Below the pieces are notes generated by a model. It did not search any database, had not been told where the DNA came from, and saw nothing but the letters and a program-made list of their open reading frames with translations. Positions 17,044 to 25,581 of a DNA stretch of 64,000 bases are shown piece by piece. Position 1 is the stretch's first letter. The number at the start of each line of letters is the position of its first letter. The translations under genes were made by a program, and so were the position numbers. Source of the DNA: Neptuniibacter halophilus (lineage in GTDB: Bacteria > Pseudomonadota > Gammaproteobacteria > Pseudomonadales > Balneatricaceae); contig NZ_AP027292.1 of NCBI RefSeq assembly GCF_030295765.1, positions 1,736,001-1,800,000 on the forward strand, read 5' to 3'.

Positions 17044-18201
17044 ATGGATCTCTCACTCACAGAAGAACAACAACTGATCCAGGACACCGCCAGGCGTTTT
17101 GCCGAAACTGAACTGGCACCGGTGGCCGAGAAACTGGATCAGACAAAAGACAAATCCATTTTGCTGGCCAACTGTAAAAAGCTCGCTGAACTGGGCTTTA
17201 TGGGACTGAATATTCAGGGCGAATACGGTGGTACTGAAGCCGGTGTCGTGGCGTTCAGTGTGGCCATGACCGAGATCGCCCGTGCCTGCGCGTCAACCGC
17301 GGTGACCATGTCGGTCACCAATATGGTGGCAGAAGTTATTCAGGCGATGGGCACCGATGAGCAGAAAAGCCATTACCTGCCGCTGATCTGCAGTGGTGAG
17401 TATGCTGCCGGCAGTTTCTGCCTGACCGAGTCCGGTGCGGGTTCCGACCCGGCTTCTATGCGCACTCAGGCGGTGAAAACTGATCAGGGTTACGCCATCA
17501 GCGGTACTAAACAGTGGATTACCAGCGCTGAGTTTGCCGGTGTCTTTGTGGTCTGGGCCGTCACGGATCCGGAAGCGAAGAAAGGCAAAGGTATTACCTG
17601 TTTCCTGGTGGATGCGGACAGTGCCGGTATTACGGTAGGCCCGGCTGAGAAGAAAATGGGCCAGCATGGTTCGGCGACCAATGAAGTTCACTTCGATAAT
17701 GTTGAAGTGCCGGAATCGGCGATTCTCGGTCAGCTTAACGATGGTTTCCGTCTGGCGGTAGCCGAACTGGCGGGTGGGCGTATCGGTATCGGTTCACTGG
17801 CGCTGGGCGTAGGTCTGGCGGCGATGGATTTTGCCACCGCTTACACCACCGAACGCAAGCAGTTTGGTCAGGCTATCTCCAACTTTCAGGGGCTGCAGTG
17901 GATGATTGCAGACCGTTACACCGATCTGGAAGCGGCGCGCCTGTTGCTGATGAGCGCTGCGGACCGGAAAGAGCGGGGTCTGCCGTTTGCTAAGGAAGCC
18001 TCAATGGCCAAAGTCTTTGCCAGCGAAAAAGCCAATCAGGCCTGTTACAGCGCACTGCAACTTCTGGGCGGTTATGGCTACATGCAGGAGTATCCGCTGG
18101 AGCGTTATGCCCGAGATGTACGTATTACCTCGATCTACGAGGGAACCAGTGAGGTTCAGCGCCTGATTATCGCCCGTGAAATTCTGCGCGAATTCAACTG
18201 A
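17044..18201 (+). CDS. Acyl-CoA dehydrogenase (short/branched-chain type)
   Basis: About 385 residues from the ATG at 17044; an in-frame ATG also lies at 17032. I prefer 17044 because homologs start MDLSLTEEQ and GGAAA lies ahead of it. The family signatures FCLTESGAGSDPASM (FAD/substrate contacts) and QLLGGYGYMQEYPLERYARD are present. The catalytic glutamate is in IYEGTSEVQR, the place used by short- and medium-chain enzymes. It would introduce the 2,3 double bond and pass electrons to ETF. It is first in a run of six same-strand genes with a racemase-like protein, a ligase and thioesterases, suggesting use of a methyl-branched acid (inference). Confidence 0.9.
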   Translation: MDLSLTEEQQLIQDTARRFAETELAPVAEKLDQTKDKSILLANCKKLAELGFMGLNIQGEYGGTEAGVVAFSVAMTEIARACASTAVTMSVTNMVAEVIQAMGTDEQKSHYLPLICSGEYAAGSFCLTESGAGSDPASMRTQAVKTDQGYAISGTKQWITSAEFAGVFVVWAVTDPEAKKGKGITCFLVDADSAGITVGPAEKKMGQHGSATNEVHFDNVEVPESAILGQLNDGFRLAVAELAGGRIGIGSLALGVGLAAMDFATAYTTERKQFGQAISNFQGLQWMIADRYTDLEAARLLLMSAADRKERGLPFAKEASMAKVFASEKANQACYSALQLLGGYGYMQEYPLERYARDVRITSIYEGTSEVQRLIIAREILREFN

Positions 18202-18211
18202 GAGCTGATCG

Positions 18212-19357
18212 ATGCAGCCGCTTAACGGACTTAAGATTCTCGACTTTTCGACCCTGTTGCCCGGGCCTTACGCCAGCATGCTGCTGGCGGATCTGGGCGC
18301 AGAGGTGGTGCGTCTGGAATCTCCGAGCCGGGATGATCTGGTACGCAGCATGGAGCCGCAGATTGAAGGGCAGTCCGCGGCGTTCCGCTACCTCAACCGG
18401 GGCAAGCAATCCCTCTGTCTCGACCTGAAGCATCCGGCAGCGGTTAAAGTTATCCACAGTCTGCTGGATGAATTTGACATCATCATCGAGCAGTTCCGTC
18501 CCGGTGTTATGGATCGGCTGGGTCTGGGTTACGAGGCCCTCAAGGCGTCTCATCCCGGGCTGATCTACTGCTCGATTACTGGCTACGGTCAGACCGGCAG
18601 CTACGCCGAAAAGGCCGGCCATGATCTTAACTTTCTTGCCCTCTCCGGTTGCGCCAGCCATATGGGTCGGGCCGCTCAGGGGCCTGCACCGCTCGGCGTA
18701 CAGGTGGCGGATATTGCCGCCGGTTCGCACCCGGCGGTGATCGGCATACTGGCGGCTGTAATTCAGCGACAGCGCACGGCAGAGGGCAGCCACATTGATA
18801 TCTCCATGGCGGATAACAGTTTGGCGTTACAGGCGCTGATGGCGCCCGGTGCCCTGAACGGTGGCCGTGTAGAGAGCTACGAAAGTCACTTTCTCAACGG
18901 TGGCGGATTTTACGATTACTACCGGACCCGTGATCAACGCTATATGGCCGTTGGCAGTCTGGAGCCACAGTTTAAGCAGCGTTTGCTGGAAACTCTGAAC
19001 GCTGCTGAGCTGGCCTGTCTGGATGATGCGACCCTGAAAGTGCGCCTGCAGGCGATCTTTATCCAGCAGGATCTGGCTCACTGGCAGCAACGCTTTGCCG
19101 GGGTGGATGCCTGTGTGGAACCGGTTCTGAGCATCACCGAAGCGGCAGAACATGAACTGTTTCAGTCCCGCGAAATGCTGCTGACCGGTGCCCGTGGCGA
19201 GCGCCAGATCGCACCGGCGATCCGCTTTAACGGGCAATCCCCGTCTTTACCTGACCCCGCCCCGAGCCGGGGACAGGACAGCGATGCAGTACTGGCCCGC
19301 AGCGGGCTGGATAAACAAGAGTTAGAGAGCTTCCGGCAGTCAGGGTTGTGTGGCTGA
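18212..19357 (+). CDS. Alpha-methylacyl-CoA racemase-like protein (CaiB/BaiF family III)
   Basis: A 381-residue family III CoA-transferase fold protein. GYGQTGSYAEKAGHDLNFLA and, downstream, QVADIAAGSHPAVIGILAA correspond to the histidine and aspartate catalytic pair of alpha-methylacyl-CoA racemases. YMAVGSLEPQF is also typical of that branch. The racemase would interconvert 2R- and 2S-methylacyl-CoA so that a stereospecific dehydrogenase can act, which fits the dehydrogenase ending 10 bases upstream. A CoA-transferase role remains possible. Confidence 0.75.
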   Translation: MQPLNGLKILDFSTLLPGPYASMLLADLGAEVVRLESPSRDDLVRSMEPQIEGQSAAFRYLNRGKQSLCLDLKHPAAVKVIHSLLDEFDIIIEQFRPGVMDRLGLGYEALKASHPGLIYCSITGYGQTGSYAEKAGHDLNFLALSGCASHMGRAAQGPAPLGVQVADIAAGSHPAVIGILAAVIQRQRTAEGSHIDISMADNSLALQALMAPGALNGGRVESYESHFLNGGGFYDYYRTRDQRYMAVGSLEPQFKQRLLETLNAAELACLDDATLKVRLQAIFIQQDLAHWQQRFAGVDACVEPVLSITEAAEHELFQSREMLLTGARGERQIAPAIRFNGQSPSLPDPAPSRGQDSDAVLARSGLDKQELESFRQSGLCG

Positions 19358-19410
19358 TGCCATGCCTGCCTGCGGTTAAGAATAACAATGATAAATATGA
19401 GAGAAATAAA

Positions 19411-21066
19411 ATGACTACGGAAAACTATCAGGACTACTACGATAAGTTTGACCCGGCCATGATCGAAGAGCTGATGATCGGCAATCTCAAGGATGGCTTC
19501 AACGTATGCGAAGAGATTGTTGATAAGTGGGCCGAAGGTGATCGGGTTGCGCTCAAGTACGAAGGTGCTGAGCGTCCGTCTTCACAGCTTACCTTTGTCG
19601 AGCTTAAGGAAAAAGCTGCGCAGTTCGCTAATTTCCTCAATTCTCAGGGCATCGGTAAAGGTGACCGGGTTGCGGCGCTGCTACCCCGTACGCCGGAGCT
19701 ACTGGTAGTGATTATGGGTACCCTGCGTGCGGGTGCGGTGTATCAGCCGCTGTTCACCGCCTTTGGTTCGGGTGCCATTGAATACCGGGTACAGCAGGCG
19801 AGCACCAAACTGGTGGTCACTGATCCGGCTAACCGTCACAAGCTGGATGATGTAACCGGCTGCCCACCTGTCCTGATGGTTAACCGTGATCAGGCCGACG
19901 CTAAATACGCCGGGGATCCTGATTTTGGTGCTGAAGTCGGCCGCCAGTCTGCCGAGTTCGAACCGGTTCGCATCGGCAAGGATGAGCCTTTCCTGCAGAT
20001 GTTTACCTCCGGCACCGTGGGTAAATCCAAAGGGGTGGCGGTACCGAGCCGTGCGATTCTTTCGTTCTACGTCTACATGCGTTTTGCCATTGGCCTGCGT
20101 CCGGAAGATACCTACTGGAACGTCGCAGATCCGGGCTGGGCTTACGGCCTCTACTACGCGGTGGTAGGGCCGCTTCTGCTGGGTAACACCACCCACTTCT
20201 GTGAAGCGGCGTTCACCCCGGAAACCACCTACGACATGCTGCGTAAATACAGCATCACGAATCTGGCGGCAGCGCCTACAGCCTATCGTATGCTGATGGC
20301 TAACGATGATGTGCTGGGTGCGGATGATAAATTTAATCTGCGCGTGGCCAGCAGTGCCGGCGAGCCACTTAACCCTGAAGTGATCAGTTGGGTGGATAAA
20401 CGGCTGGGTTGCCCGGTGATGGATCATTACGGCCAGACCGAAACCGGTATGACCGCCTGCAACCATCACGATCTGGAACAGAGTGTTGTCCGGGTGGGGT
20501 CTATGGGCTTCTCTATGCCGGGTCATCGTGTGGTGGCGCTGGATGGTGACTACAACGAGATCACTGAGGGAGAAACCGGCCAGTTGGCAGTGGATGTGGA
20601 TAACTCTCCGCTGTTCTTCTTCCAGGGCTACACCTGGCAGGAGAAAAATCCGTTCCATGGTAAGTACTACCTGACCGGCGACGTGGTGATGAGTCACGGT
20701 GACGGCAGTTACTCCTTCACCGGGCGTGATGACGATATTATTACCACGGCCGGTTACCGTGTAGGGCCGGCAGATGTGGAGAGCACTCTGCTGGAGCATG
20801 AAGCGGTGGCTGAATCTGGCGTGGTCGGTAAACCGGATTCCAAACGCGGCGCGATCATCAAGGCCTATGTGGTGATCAAGCGTGAATTTGATCCGACTGA
20901 CGAGCTGAAAGATGAGCTGAAGCAACTGGTGCGTACCCGTCTGTCGACCCATGCCTTCCCGCGTGAGATCGAATTTATGCATGAACTGCCAAAAACGCCG
21001 AGCGGCAAGATCCAGCGTTTTATTCTGCGTAACAAAGCGCGCGATGAGAGCGACGCCAACGTATAA
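19411..21066 (+). CDS. AMP-forming acyl-CoA synthetase
   Basis: About 551 residues from the ATG at 19411 (GAGAGA precedes it; the frame is open upstream to 19348). The adenylate-forming motifs are FTSGTVGKSKGV (P-loop), DHYGQTETGM and TGDVVMSHGDG. The C-terminal PKTPSGKIQRF contains the catalytic lysine. It is closest in pattern to acetyl-CoA-synthetase-like ligases of short or branched acids, not to long-chain FadD. Within the cluster it would activate the free acid that the racemase-like protein and dehydrogenase then use. Substrate unknown. Confidence 0.87.
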   Translation: MTTENYQDYYDKFDPAMIEELMIGNLKDGFNVCEEIVDKWAEGDRVALKYEGAERPSSQLTFVELKEKAAQFANFLNSQGIGKGDRVAALLPRTPELLVVIMGTLRAGAVYQPLFTAFGSGAIEYRVQQASTKLVVTDPANRHKLDDVTGCPPVLMVNRDQADAKYAGDPDFGAEVGRQSAEFEPVRIGKDEPFLQMFTSGTVGKSKGVAVPSRAILSFYVYMRFAIGLRPEDTYWNVADPGWAYGLYYAVVGPLLLGNTTHFCEAAFTPETTYDMLRKYSITNLAAAPTAYRMLMANDDVLGADDKFNLRVASSAGEPLNPEVISWVDKRLGCPVMDHYGQTETGMTACNHHDLEQSVVRVGSMGFSMPGHRVVALDGDYNEITEGETGQLAVDVDNSPLFFFQGYTWQEKNPFHGKYYLTGDVVMSHGDGSYSFTGRDDDIITTAGYRVGPADVESTLLEHEAVAESGVVGKPDSKRGAIIKAYVVIKREFDPTDELKDELKQLVRTRLSTHAFPREIEFMHELPKTPSGKIQRFILRNKARDESDANV

Positions 21067-21077
21067 GGGGTGGGCTC

Positions 21078-21506
21078 ATGCAACCGAAAAACCCGGACTA
21101 CGAGACAGAAACTCGCCGGGTTTTCGATCAGGCGCCCTTTATCCGACTGCTCGGGGCTGAACTGCTTGAGTTCAGCCCCGGCTTCTGCCGGACCCGGATT
21201 GTCCTGAACGAAAACCACAAGCAACAGGATGGCTTCGTCCATGCCGGGGTGCAGGCGACACTGGCGGATCATAGCTGTGGTACTGCGGCGGCTACGCTGA
21301 TCGCTGCCAATCAGCGGGTACTTACCGCCGATTTCAGTGTTAACCTGTTACGCCCCGCCAGCGGTTTGATTCTGGAGTGTGAAGCCCGGGTCATTAAAGC
21401 CGGCAACATGCTGAGCGTGGCCGAAGGTGAAATCTACACGGTCGATAAAGTGCGCAAGCTGGTGGCCAAAGCCACGGTGACGCTGGCACTGGTTAATCTG
21501 GAGTAG
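21078..21506 (+). CDS. PaaI-type hotdog thioesterase
   Basis: A 142-residue single hotdog domain. HKQQDGFVHAGVQATLADHS carries the conserved glycine, histidine and acidic residue of PaaI-like acyl-CoA thioesterases, and VLTADFSVNLLRPA the central strand. It starts 11 bases after the ligase stop codon, so it is in the same operon. The probable role is releasing CoA from dead-end or excess acyl-CoA (inference). Confidence 0.82.
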   Translation: MQPKNPDYETETRRVFDQAPFIRLLGAELLEFSPGFCRTRIVLNENHKQQDGFVHAGVQATLADHSCGTAAATLIAANQRVLTADFSVNLLRPASGLILECEARVIKAGNMLSVAEGEIYTVDKVRKLVAKATVTLALVNLE

Positions 21507-21515
21507 GCTGAAGCG

Positions 21516-21941
21516 ATGAAGATGAATTTTACCGAGATGCAGCAGTTCCTTGAGGAACACTTTCCTCAGGGCGCCCAGTACGGTGAACTGCTGGAACTGG
21601 GCAATGGCACCTCAACCATGCGCCTGCCGGTGGATGATCAGCACCTGCGCCCCGGAGGTACGGTTTCCGGCCCTGCCATGATGGGGCTGGCTGATGTGGC
21701 GGTCTATGCGGCACTGCTCAGTAAGATCGGACCGGTCGCGCTGGCGGTGACCACCAACCTGAATATTAATTTCCTGCGCAAGCCGGCGGCAGACAGCGAT
21801 ATTATCGCCAAAGCACAGATGCTCAAGGTGGGAAAACGGCTGGGGGTGGGTGAAGTCTCCATTCTCTCTGCCGGGGATGAAGAACCGGTGGCGCATGCCA
21901 CCATGACCTATTCCATTCCGGTACCGGAGCAGCGCGGATGA
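21516..21941 (+). CDS. Second PaaI-type hotdog thioesterase
   Basis: A 141-residue hotdog protein. LRPGGTVSGPAMMGLADVAV and VTTNLNINFLRKP are the thioesterase core. It differs clearly from the preceding paralog, so this is not a recent tandem duplication. Its last four bases overlap the start codon of the next gene (ATGA), indicating translational coupling with the hydrolase. Confidence 0.82.
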   Translation: MKMNFTEMQQFLEEHFPQGAQYGELLELGNGTSTMRLPVDDQHLRPGGTVSGPAMMGLADVAVYAALLSKIGPVALAVTTNLNINFLRKPAADSDIIAKAQMLKVGKRLGVGEVSILSAGDEEPVAHATMTYSIPVPEQRG

Positions 21942-22735
21942 GTAGTATCACCTGGGCCGATCGTATGCTGACCCTGCCTGACGGGCAGCAAATCCACGCT
22001 TTGCATGGCATTCATCCGCAGGGTGCCGGTAAACCAACGCTGGTGTTCCTGCACGAAGCGCTGGGTCATATCCGGATGTGGAAACAATTTCCGGCGCAGT
22101 TGGCTGAAACCCTCGGCTGCAGTGTGCTGATCTATGAGCGTCTGGGTTATGGCCTCTCCTCACCGATTACTCTGCCCCGGGCCGATGACTACCTGGTTCC
22201 CGAGGGCGAGCAGCGTCTGGGCGAAGTCCTGAATGCGGCGGGTGTGGATAAGGTAGTGCTGATCGGCCACAGCGATGGTGGCACTATCGCCCTGATCGGT
22301 GCGGCGGCACTTGGCGACCGTGTTGTCGCGATGATCACTGAAGCAGCTCATCTCTATGCCGATCACCTGACCCTGAAAGGGATTCGTGAAGCGGTGGAAC
22401 TGTATCGCACAACAGATCTGCCAGCGCGCCTCGCACGTTACCATGAAGCGCGGACCGATCATCTGTTTCGCGCCTGGTCAGAAACCTGGCTGCGTGAGAG
22501 CTGCCATCAGAATATGGATTTCAGTCCCTGGCTCAGCGATATCCGTTGCCCGTCACTGATTATGCAGGGGAAGCAGGATCAGTACGGCGTGGCGGAACAG
22601 GTCACCGATATCTGCACCGGTATTGGCGACCATGCCGAGGCCTGCTTTGTGGATAACTGCGGTCATGTCCCCCATCTGGAGGCCGGTGAGGAAGTCATGC
22701 AATTAATGGCGGCGTTTATTCGGCAGCATACCTGA
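21938..22735 (+). CDS. Alpha/beta hydrolase
   Basis: A 265-residue alpha/beta-hydrolase. The nucleophile elbow GHSDGG, an oxyanion region LVFLHEALGHIRMW and C-terminal histidine in NCGHVPHLEAG make a plausible Ser-Asp-His triad. It overlaps the thioesterase gene by four bases and ends the acyl-CoA operon. It could hydrolyse an ester or thioester that feeds the pathway. The substrate cannot be named. Confidence 0.8.
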   Translation: MSSITWADRMLTLPDGQQIHALHGIHPQGAGKPTLVFLHEALGHIRMWKQFPAQLAETLGCSVLIYERLGYGLSSPITLPRADDYLVPEGEQRLGEVLNAAGVDKVVLIGHSDGGTIALIGAAALGDRVVAMITEAAHLYADHLTLKGIREAVELYRTTDLPARLARYHEARTDHLFRAWSETWLRESCHQNMDFSPWLSDIRCPSLIMQGKQDQYGVAEQVTDICTGIGDHAEACFVDNCGHVPHLEAGEEVMQLMAAFIRQHT

Positions 22736-22741
22736 ACCGGC

Positions 22742-23206
22742 TTAAAGCGATTTCTGCATACTGAAGTTGATCAGTTCAATCCCGTTTCTCTGAACGCGGT
22801 TTTCCCGAACCACCTCGAATCCCCAATGCCGGAACACCGGTTTTGCCAGATGGGAGGCTTCAACATAGAGGCGCTTCAGGCCCCGTTGCTGCGCCTGATG
22901 TAGCAGGTGCTGATAGAGGGCCGAGCCGACGCCCTGACCCTGAGTGTCGGGGTCGGTATAAAAGCAGTCGATATGGCCGTCTGCTTCCAGCTCAATAAAG
23001 CCGACAGGCCGGCCACCGGATTCGGCGATAAACGGACGGGTCTGTTCCAGTCGGGTTGCCCATTCTGCATAGTCTGGCGGCGTTGGTGCCCAGGCTTCCT
23101 GCTGTTGCAAGGAATAGATCGCCGGGTTGATGCTGTGCACAGCATGATGGAAAAGGTCGCTGATCGGGCGGGCATAGCGGCTTTGAAAGGGGCGAATCCG
23201 GATCAT
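22742..23206 (-). CDS. GNAT-family N-acetyltransferase
   Basis: A 154-residue GNAT protein. The acetyl-CoA loop is in YTDPDTQGQGVGSALYQHLL, followed by the beta5 strand RLYVEASHLAKPVFRHWGFE. A strong AGGGGG ribosome binding site precedes the ATG. It is convergent with the hydrolase gene (six bases between stops) and lies 28 bases downstream of the response regulator gene on the same strand. The acceptor is unknown. Confidence 0.82.
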   Translation of the reverse strand: MIRIRPFQSRYARPISDLFHHAVHSINPAIYSLQQQEAWAPTPPDYAEWATRLEQTRPFIAESGGRPVGFIELEADGHIDCFYTDPDTQGQGVGSALYQHLLHQAQQRGLKRLYVEASHLAKPVFRHWGFEVVRENRVQRNGIELINFSMQKSL

Positions 23207-23234
23207 CCGATCGCCCCCTGCAGACAGGTGGGCA

Positions 23235-23852
23235 TCAGCCCAGATCGTTGATTTGCGCGGCCTGTTTAACCAGCTCCGGCAGGCTGCCGGCGCGCATTTT
23301 GCTCATGACCCGTGAGCGGTGGACTTCAACGGTTTTCGGGCTGATATCAAGCTCTTCGGCGATCTGGCGGTTGGCGTTGCCAGCCACAACCAGTGCCATC
23401 ACCTCTTTTTCGCGGCGGCTGAGGTTGGCGTAGCAGTCGAGGATCTCCTGCTGAGCGCCCTGTTCATCGCGTACCTGGCTGGCTTTGCTCAGGGCCCGGT
23501 TGACCAGACGCAACAGGACATCGCCATCAAACGGTTTTTCGAGGAAATCCATCGCGCCCTGTTTCATTGCACTGACCGCCATCGGGATATCGCCGTGACC
23601 GGAGATCACGATGATCGGCATGCTGATACCACGCTCCTGCATGATCTGCTGCAGGGCCAGACCGTTGATCTCCGGCATCCTGACATCCAGTAGCATACAG
23701 CCGATCTCACCGTCGAAATTATTCAGAAAATCCCGCGCCGAAGGGAAGGTGATCACTTTGTGATTGGCTGATTCCAGCAACCACTGCATAGAGTCACGGA
23801 AGTCTTCGTCGTCATCAACGATGTAGATAGTACCGGTCAGGTTTGCTTGCAT
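23235..23852 (-). CDS. FixJ/NarL-type response regulator
   Basis: A 205-residue regulator. The receiver domain has phosphoacceptor D56 in MLLDVRMPEING and lysine in DFLEKPFDG. The LuxR-type helix-turn-helix (about 140-200) contains LSRREKEVMALVVAGNANRQ and the recognition helix EELDISPKTVEVHRSRVM. Its ATG overlaps the kinase stop codon (TAATG), so the pair is one operon. Regulators of this class often bind inverted repeats of 6-4-6 form, as recalled for StyR and TodT. The repeated TTAGGG-N4-CCCTAA sites in this window have that form and may be its targets (inference). Confidence 0.9.
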   Translation of the reverse strand: MQANLTGTIYIVDDDEDFRDSMQWLLESANHKVITFPSARDFLNNFDGEIGCMLLDVRMPEINGLALQQIMQERGISMPIIVISGHGDIPMAVSAMKQGAMDFLEKPFDGDVLLRLVNRALSKASQVRDEQGAQQEILDCYANLSRREKEVMALVVAGNANRQIAEELDISPKTVEVHRSRVMSKMRAGSLPELVKQAAQINDLG

Positions 23853-25369
23853 TATTCTTCTCTTAACGGCAGTTTCAGATAAAAGTGCGTACCTGTTTTG
23901 CCGTCACTTTCAGCCCAGAGCTGGCCTCCGTGGGTCTCAATAATGGTCTGGGAGATGGATAAGCCCATGCCCAGTCCGGTTGATTTGGAGGTGTAGAACG
24001 GTTCAAACAGGTTAGCCAGCCCTTCGGGACTGATCCCCTTCGCTTCGTCCTCAACCGAGATATGGATATAGCCCTCGGTAGAACGAGTGCTGATAATAAC
24101 GGGTCTGTAGGGTTTCTTACAATCGCTGTAGGCCTCAATCGCGTTGCGCATCAGGTTTAGCAGCACCTGTTCGATCTGGATTTTATCGGCCACCAGATCG
24201 GGCAGCTTCTGATCCAGATGAAAGTCAAAGGTAATATTGTGGTCCAGCGCCTCCTGATAGAGGAACGCACTGACCTCCTTACAGCTATCATTGACCGAAA
24301 ATTCAATGCAGTGTGAGTCGGTTTTGCGCACAAAAGAACGCATCCGGCGGATAATGTCCGAGGCGCGTTTCGCCTGTTTCATAATCAGCTTCATCGCCCC
24401 GGAGACGGTCTGTACCGGATCATCGACGCCATCTTCCAGACGTCGCTGAGTGCCGTGGCAGTAGTTGAGAATGGTCGCCAGCGGCTGATTCACCTCATGG
24501 GCCAGACCGGTTGCCATCTCGCCGACCGACAACAGGCGTGACATATGCGCCAGCTCCAGTTGGTGGCGCTTGGCTTCCTCCTCGGCCTGCCGGCGCAGGG
24601 TGATATCGCGGCCGATGATCGAGTAGTACTCCACCTTGTCATCTTCACGGCGGTTACGATGAGCGATGATTTCGCGAATCTCTGCGACCCGGTTCAGATG
24701 TTCCGGCAGGTGCATCGGGATACTGCCGTACCAGACGCCGTGCAGAGAGGCGTGCTCCAGCGCATCTTTAACCAACCCGTTGAGTACGTCGGGACTGAAC
24801 AGTTGGGGCAGGTAATAGATAACCGGGGTGTCCTTTTCACTGCCCAGCGTGTGATAGGCCGACTCGTTGAGGTAGGTCAGTTTGTGAGTCTCGTGGTTGC
24901 AGAACATGATCATATCGGAGGAGGCTTCCACCACCCGTGCCAGACGACGCATATTCCGCTGGGCCTCTTCCCGCTCGGTCACATCCCGCGATACACAGAT
25001 AATCTCCATCGGCTTGCCGCGTTCATCACGGATCACCCGGCTGGTGGTTTCCAGCCAGATATAGTGGCCCTGCTTGTGCCGGTAGCGGTACACATTGGTG
25101 TACACCCCTTCACGATAGCGTACCCGATCGTCCCGTTTTGACAGGTTATCCGCGTCTTCCGGATGAAACTGCTCGTAACCGGCCATGCCGATAATCTCTT
25201 CCGGTTTGTAACCGAGTACCCGCTCTACAGCCGGGCTGGCATCGATGTAGGTCCATTCCGGGGTGGGGGTATGACGCGAAATCATATCGGTGGACTGCTC
25301 AGCAAGCAGACGGTAGCGGTCAGCTACTTCACGGCACTGGGCCAGTTCATCGATGGCGGTGTTTGACAT
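23852..25369 (-). CDS. Soluble PAS-PAS sensor histidine kinase
   Basis: A 505-residue kinase without transmembrane helices, so it senses in the cytoplasm. The first PAS (about 16-135) contains ERVLGYKPEEI and WLETTSRVIRDERG; a second, more diverged PAS spans about 140-260. The phosphoacceptor H291 is in GLAHEVNQPLATI, and the ATPase has NLMRNAIEAY and GLGMGLSISQ. The G1 box reads VEDEAKGIS, with alanine for the first glycine. No heme-ligand evidence was recognised, so oxygen sensing as in FixL is not claimed. It is divergent from an acyl-CoA synthetase gene. Confidence 0.9.
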   Translation of the reverse strand: MSNTAIDELAQCREVADRYRLLAEQSTDMISRHTPTPEWTYIDASPAVERVLGYKPEEIIGMAGYEQFHPEDADNLSKRDDRVRYREGVYTNVYRYRHKQGHYIWLETTSRVIRDERGKPMEIICVSRDVTEREEAQRNMRRLARVVEASSDMIMFCNHETHKLTYLNESAYHTLGSEKDTPVIYYLPQLFSPDVLNGLVKDALEHASLHGVWYGSIPMHLPEHLNRVAEIREIIAHRNRREDDKVEYYSIIGRDITLRRQAEEEAKRHQLELAHMSRLLSVGEMATGLAHEVNQPLATILNYCHGTQRRLEDGVDDPVQTVSGAMKLIMKQAKRASDIIRRMRSFVRKTDSHCIEFSVNDSCKEVSAFLYQEALDHNITFDFHLDQKLPDLVADKIQIEQVLLNLMRNAIEAYSDCKKPYRPVIISTRSTEGYIHISVEDEAKGISPEGLANLFEPFYTSKSTGLGMGLSISQTIIETHGGQLWAESDGKTGTHFYLKLPLREE

Positions 25370-25378
25370 AGAGGTCCC

Positions 25379-25392
25379 TAGGGAAATCCCTG
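25379..25392. promoter_or_regulatory. Partial copy of the TTAGGG-N4-CCCTAA motif in the kinase/ligase divergent region
   Basis: TAGGG-AAAT-CCCTG keeps the inner arms AGGG/CCCT. It lies nine bases before the kinase start codon and 189 bases before the ligase gene. The rest of the 212-base divergent gap shows no other clear site. Confidence 0.35.
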
Positions 25393-25581
25393 TTAAAAAT
25401 TCTAGATGATAATGGTATGACTTTAGGATAGTTTGAGTAATAAGGGAAATTACGTAGTATGTTGAGGAGCCTGTGGCTTTTTTCAGGTTCCTAAGGCTTC
25501 AGCACGACAATAAAAATTACCGGGGCGCAGCGGCACGGTCGATGGCGTCCTTACCGACGGTCAATCACAGGAACAATAATA

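Noticed and set aside
19699-20982. A 427-codon open frame opposite the acyl-CoA synthetase gene
   Set aside because: Fully antisense to a clear ligase; typical arginine/histidine-rich shadow.
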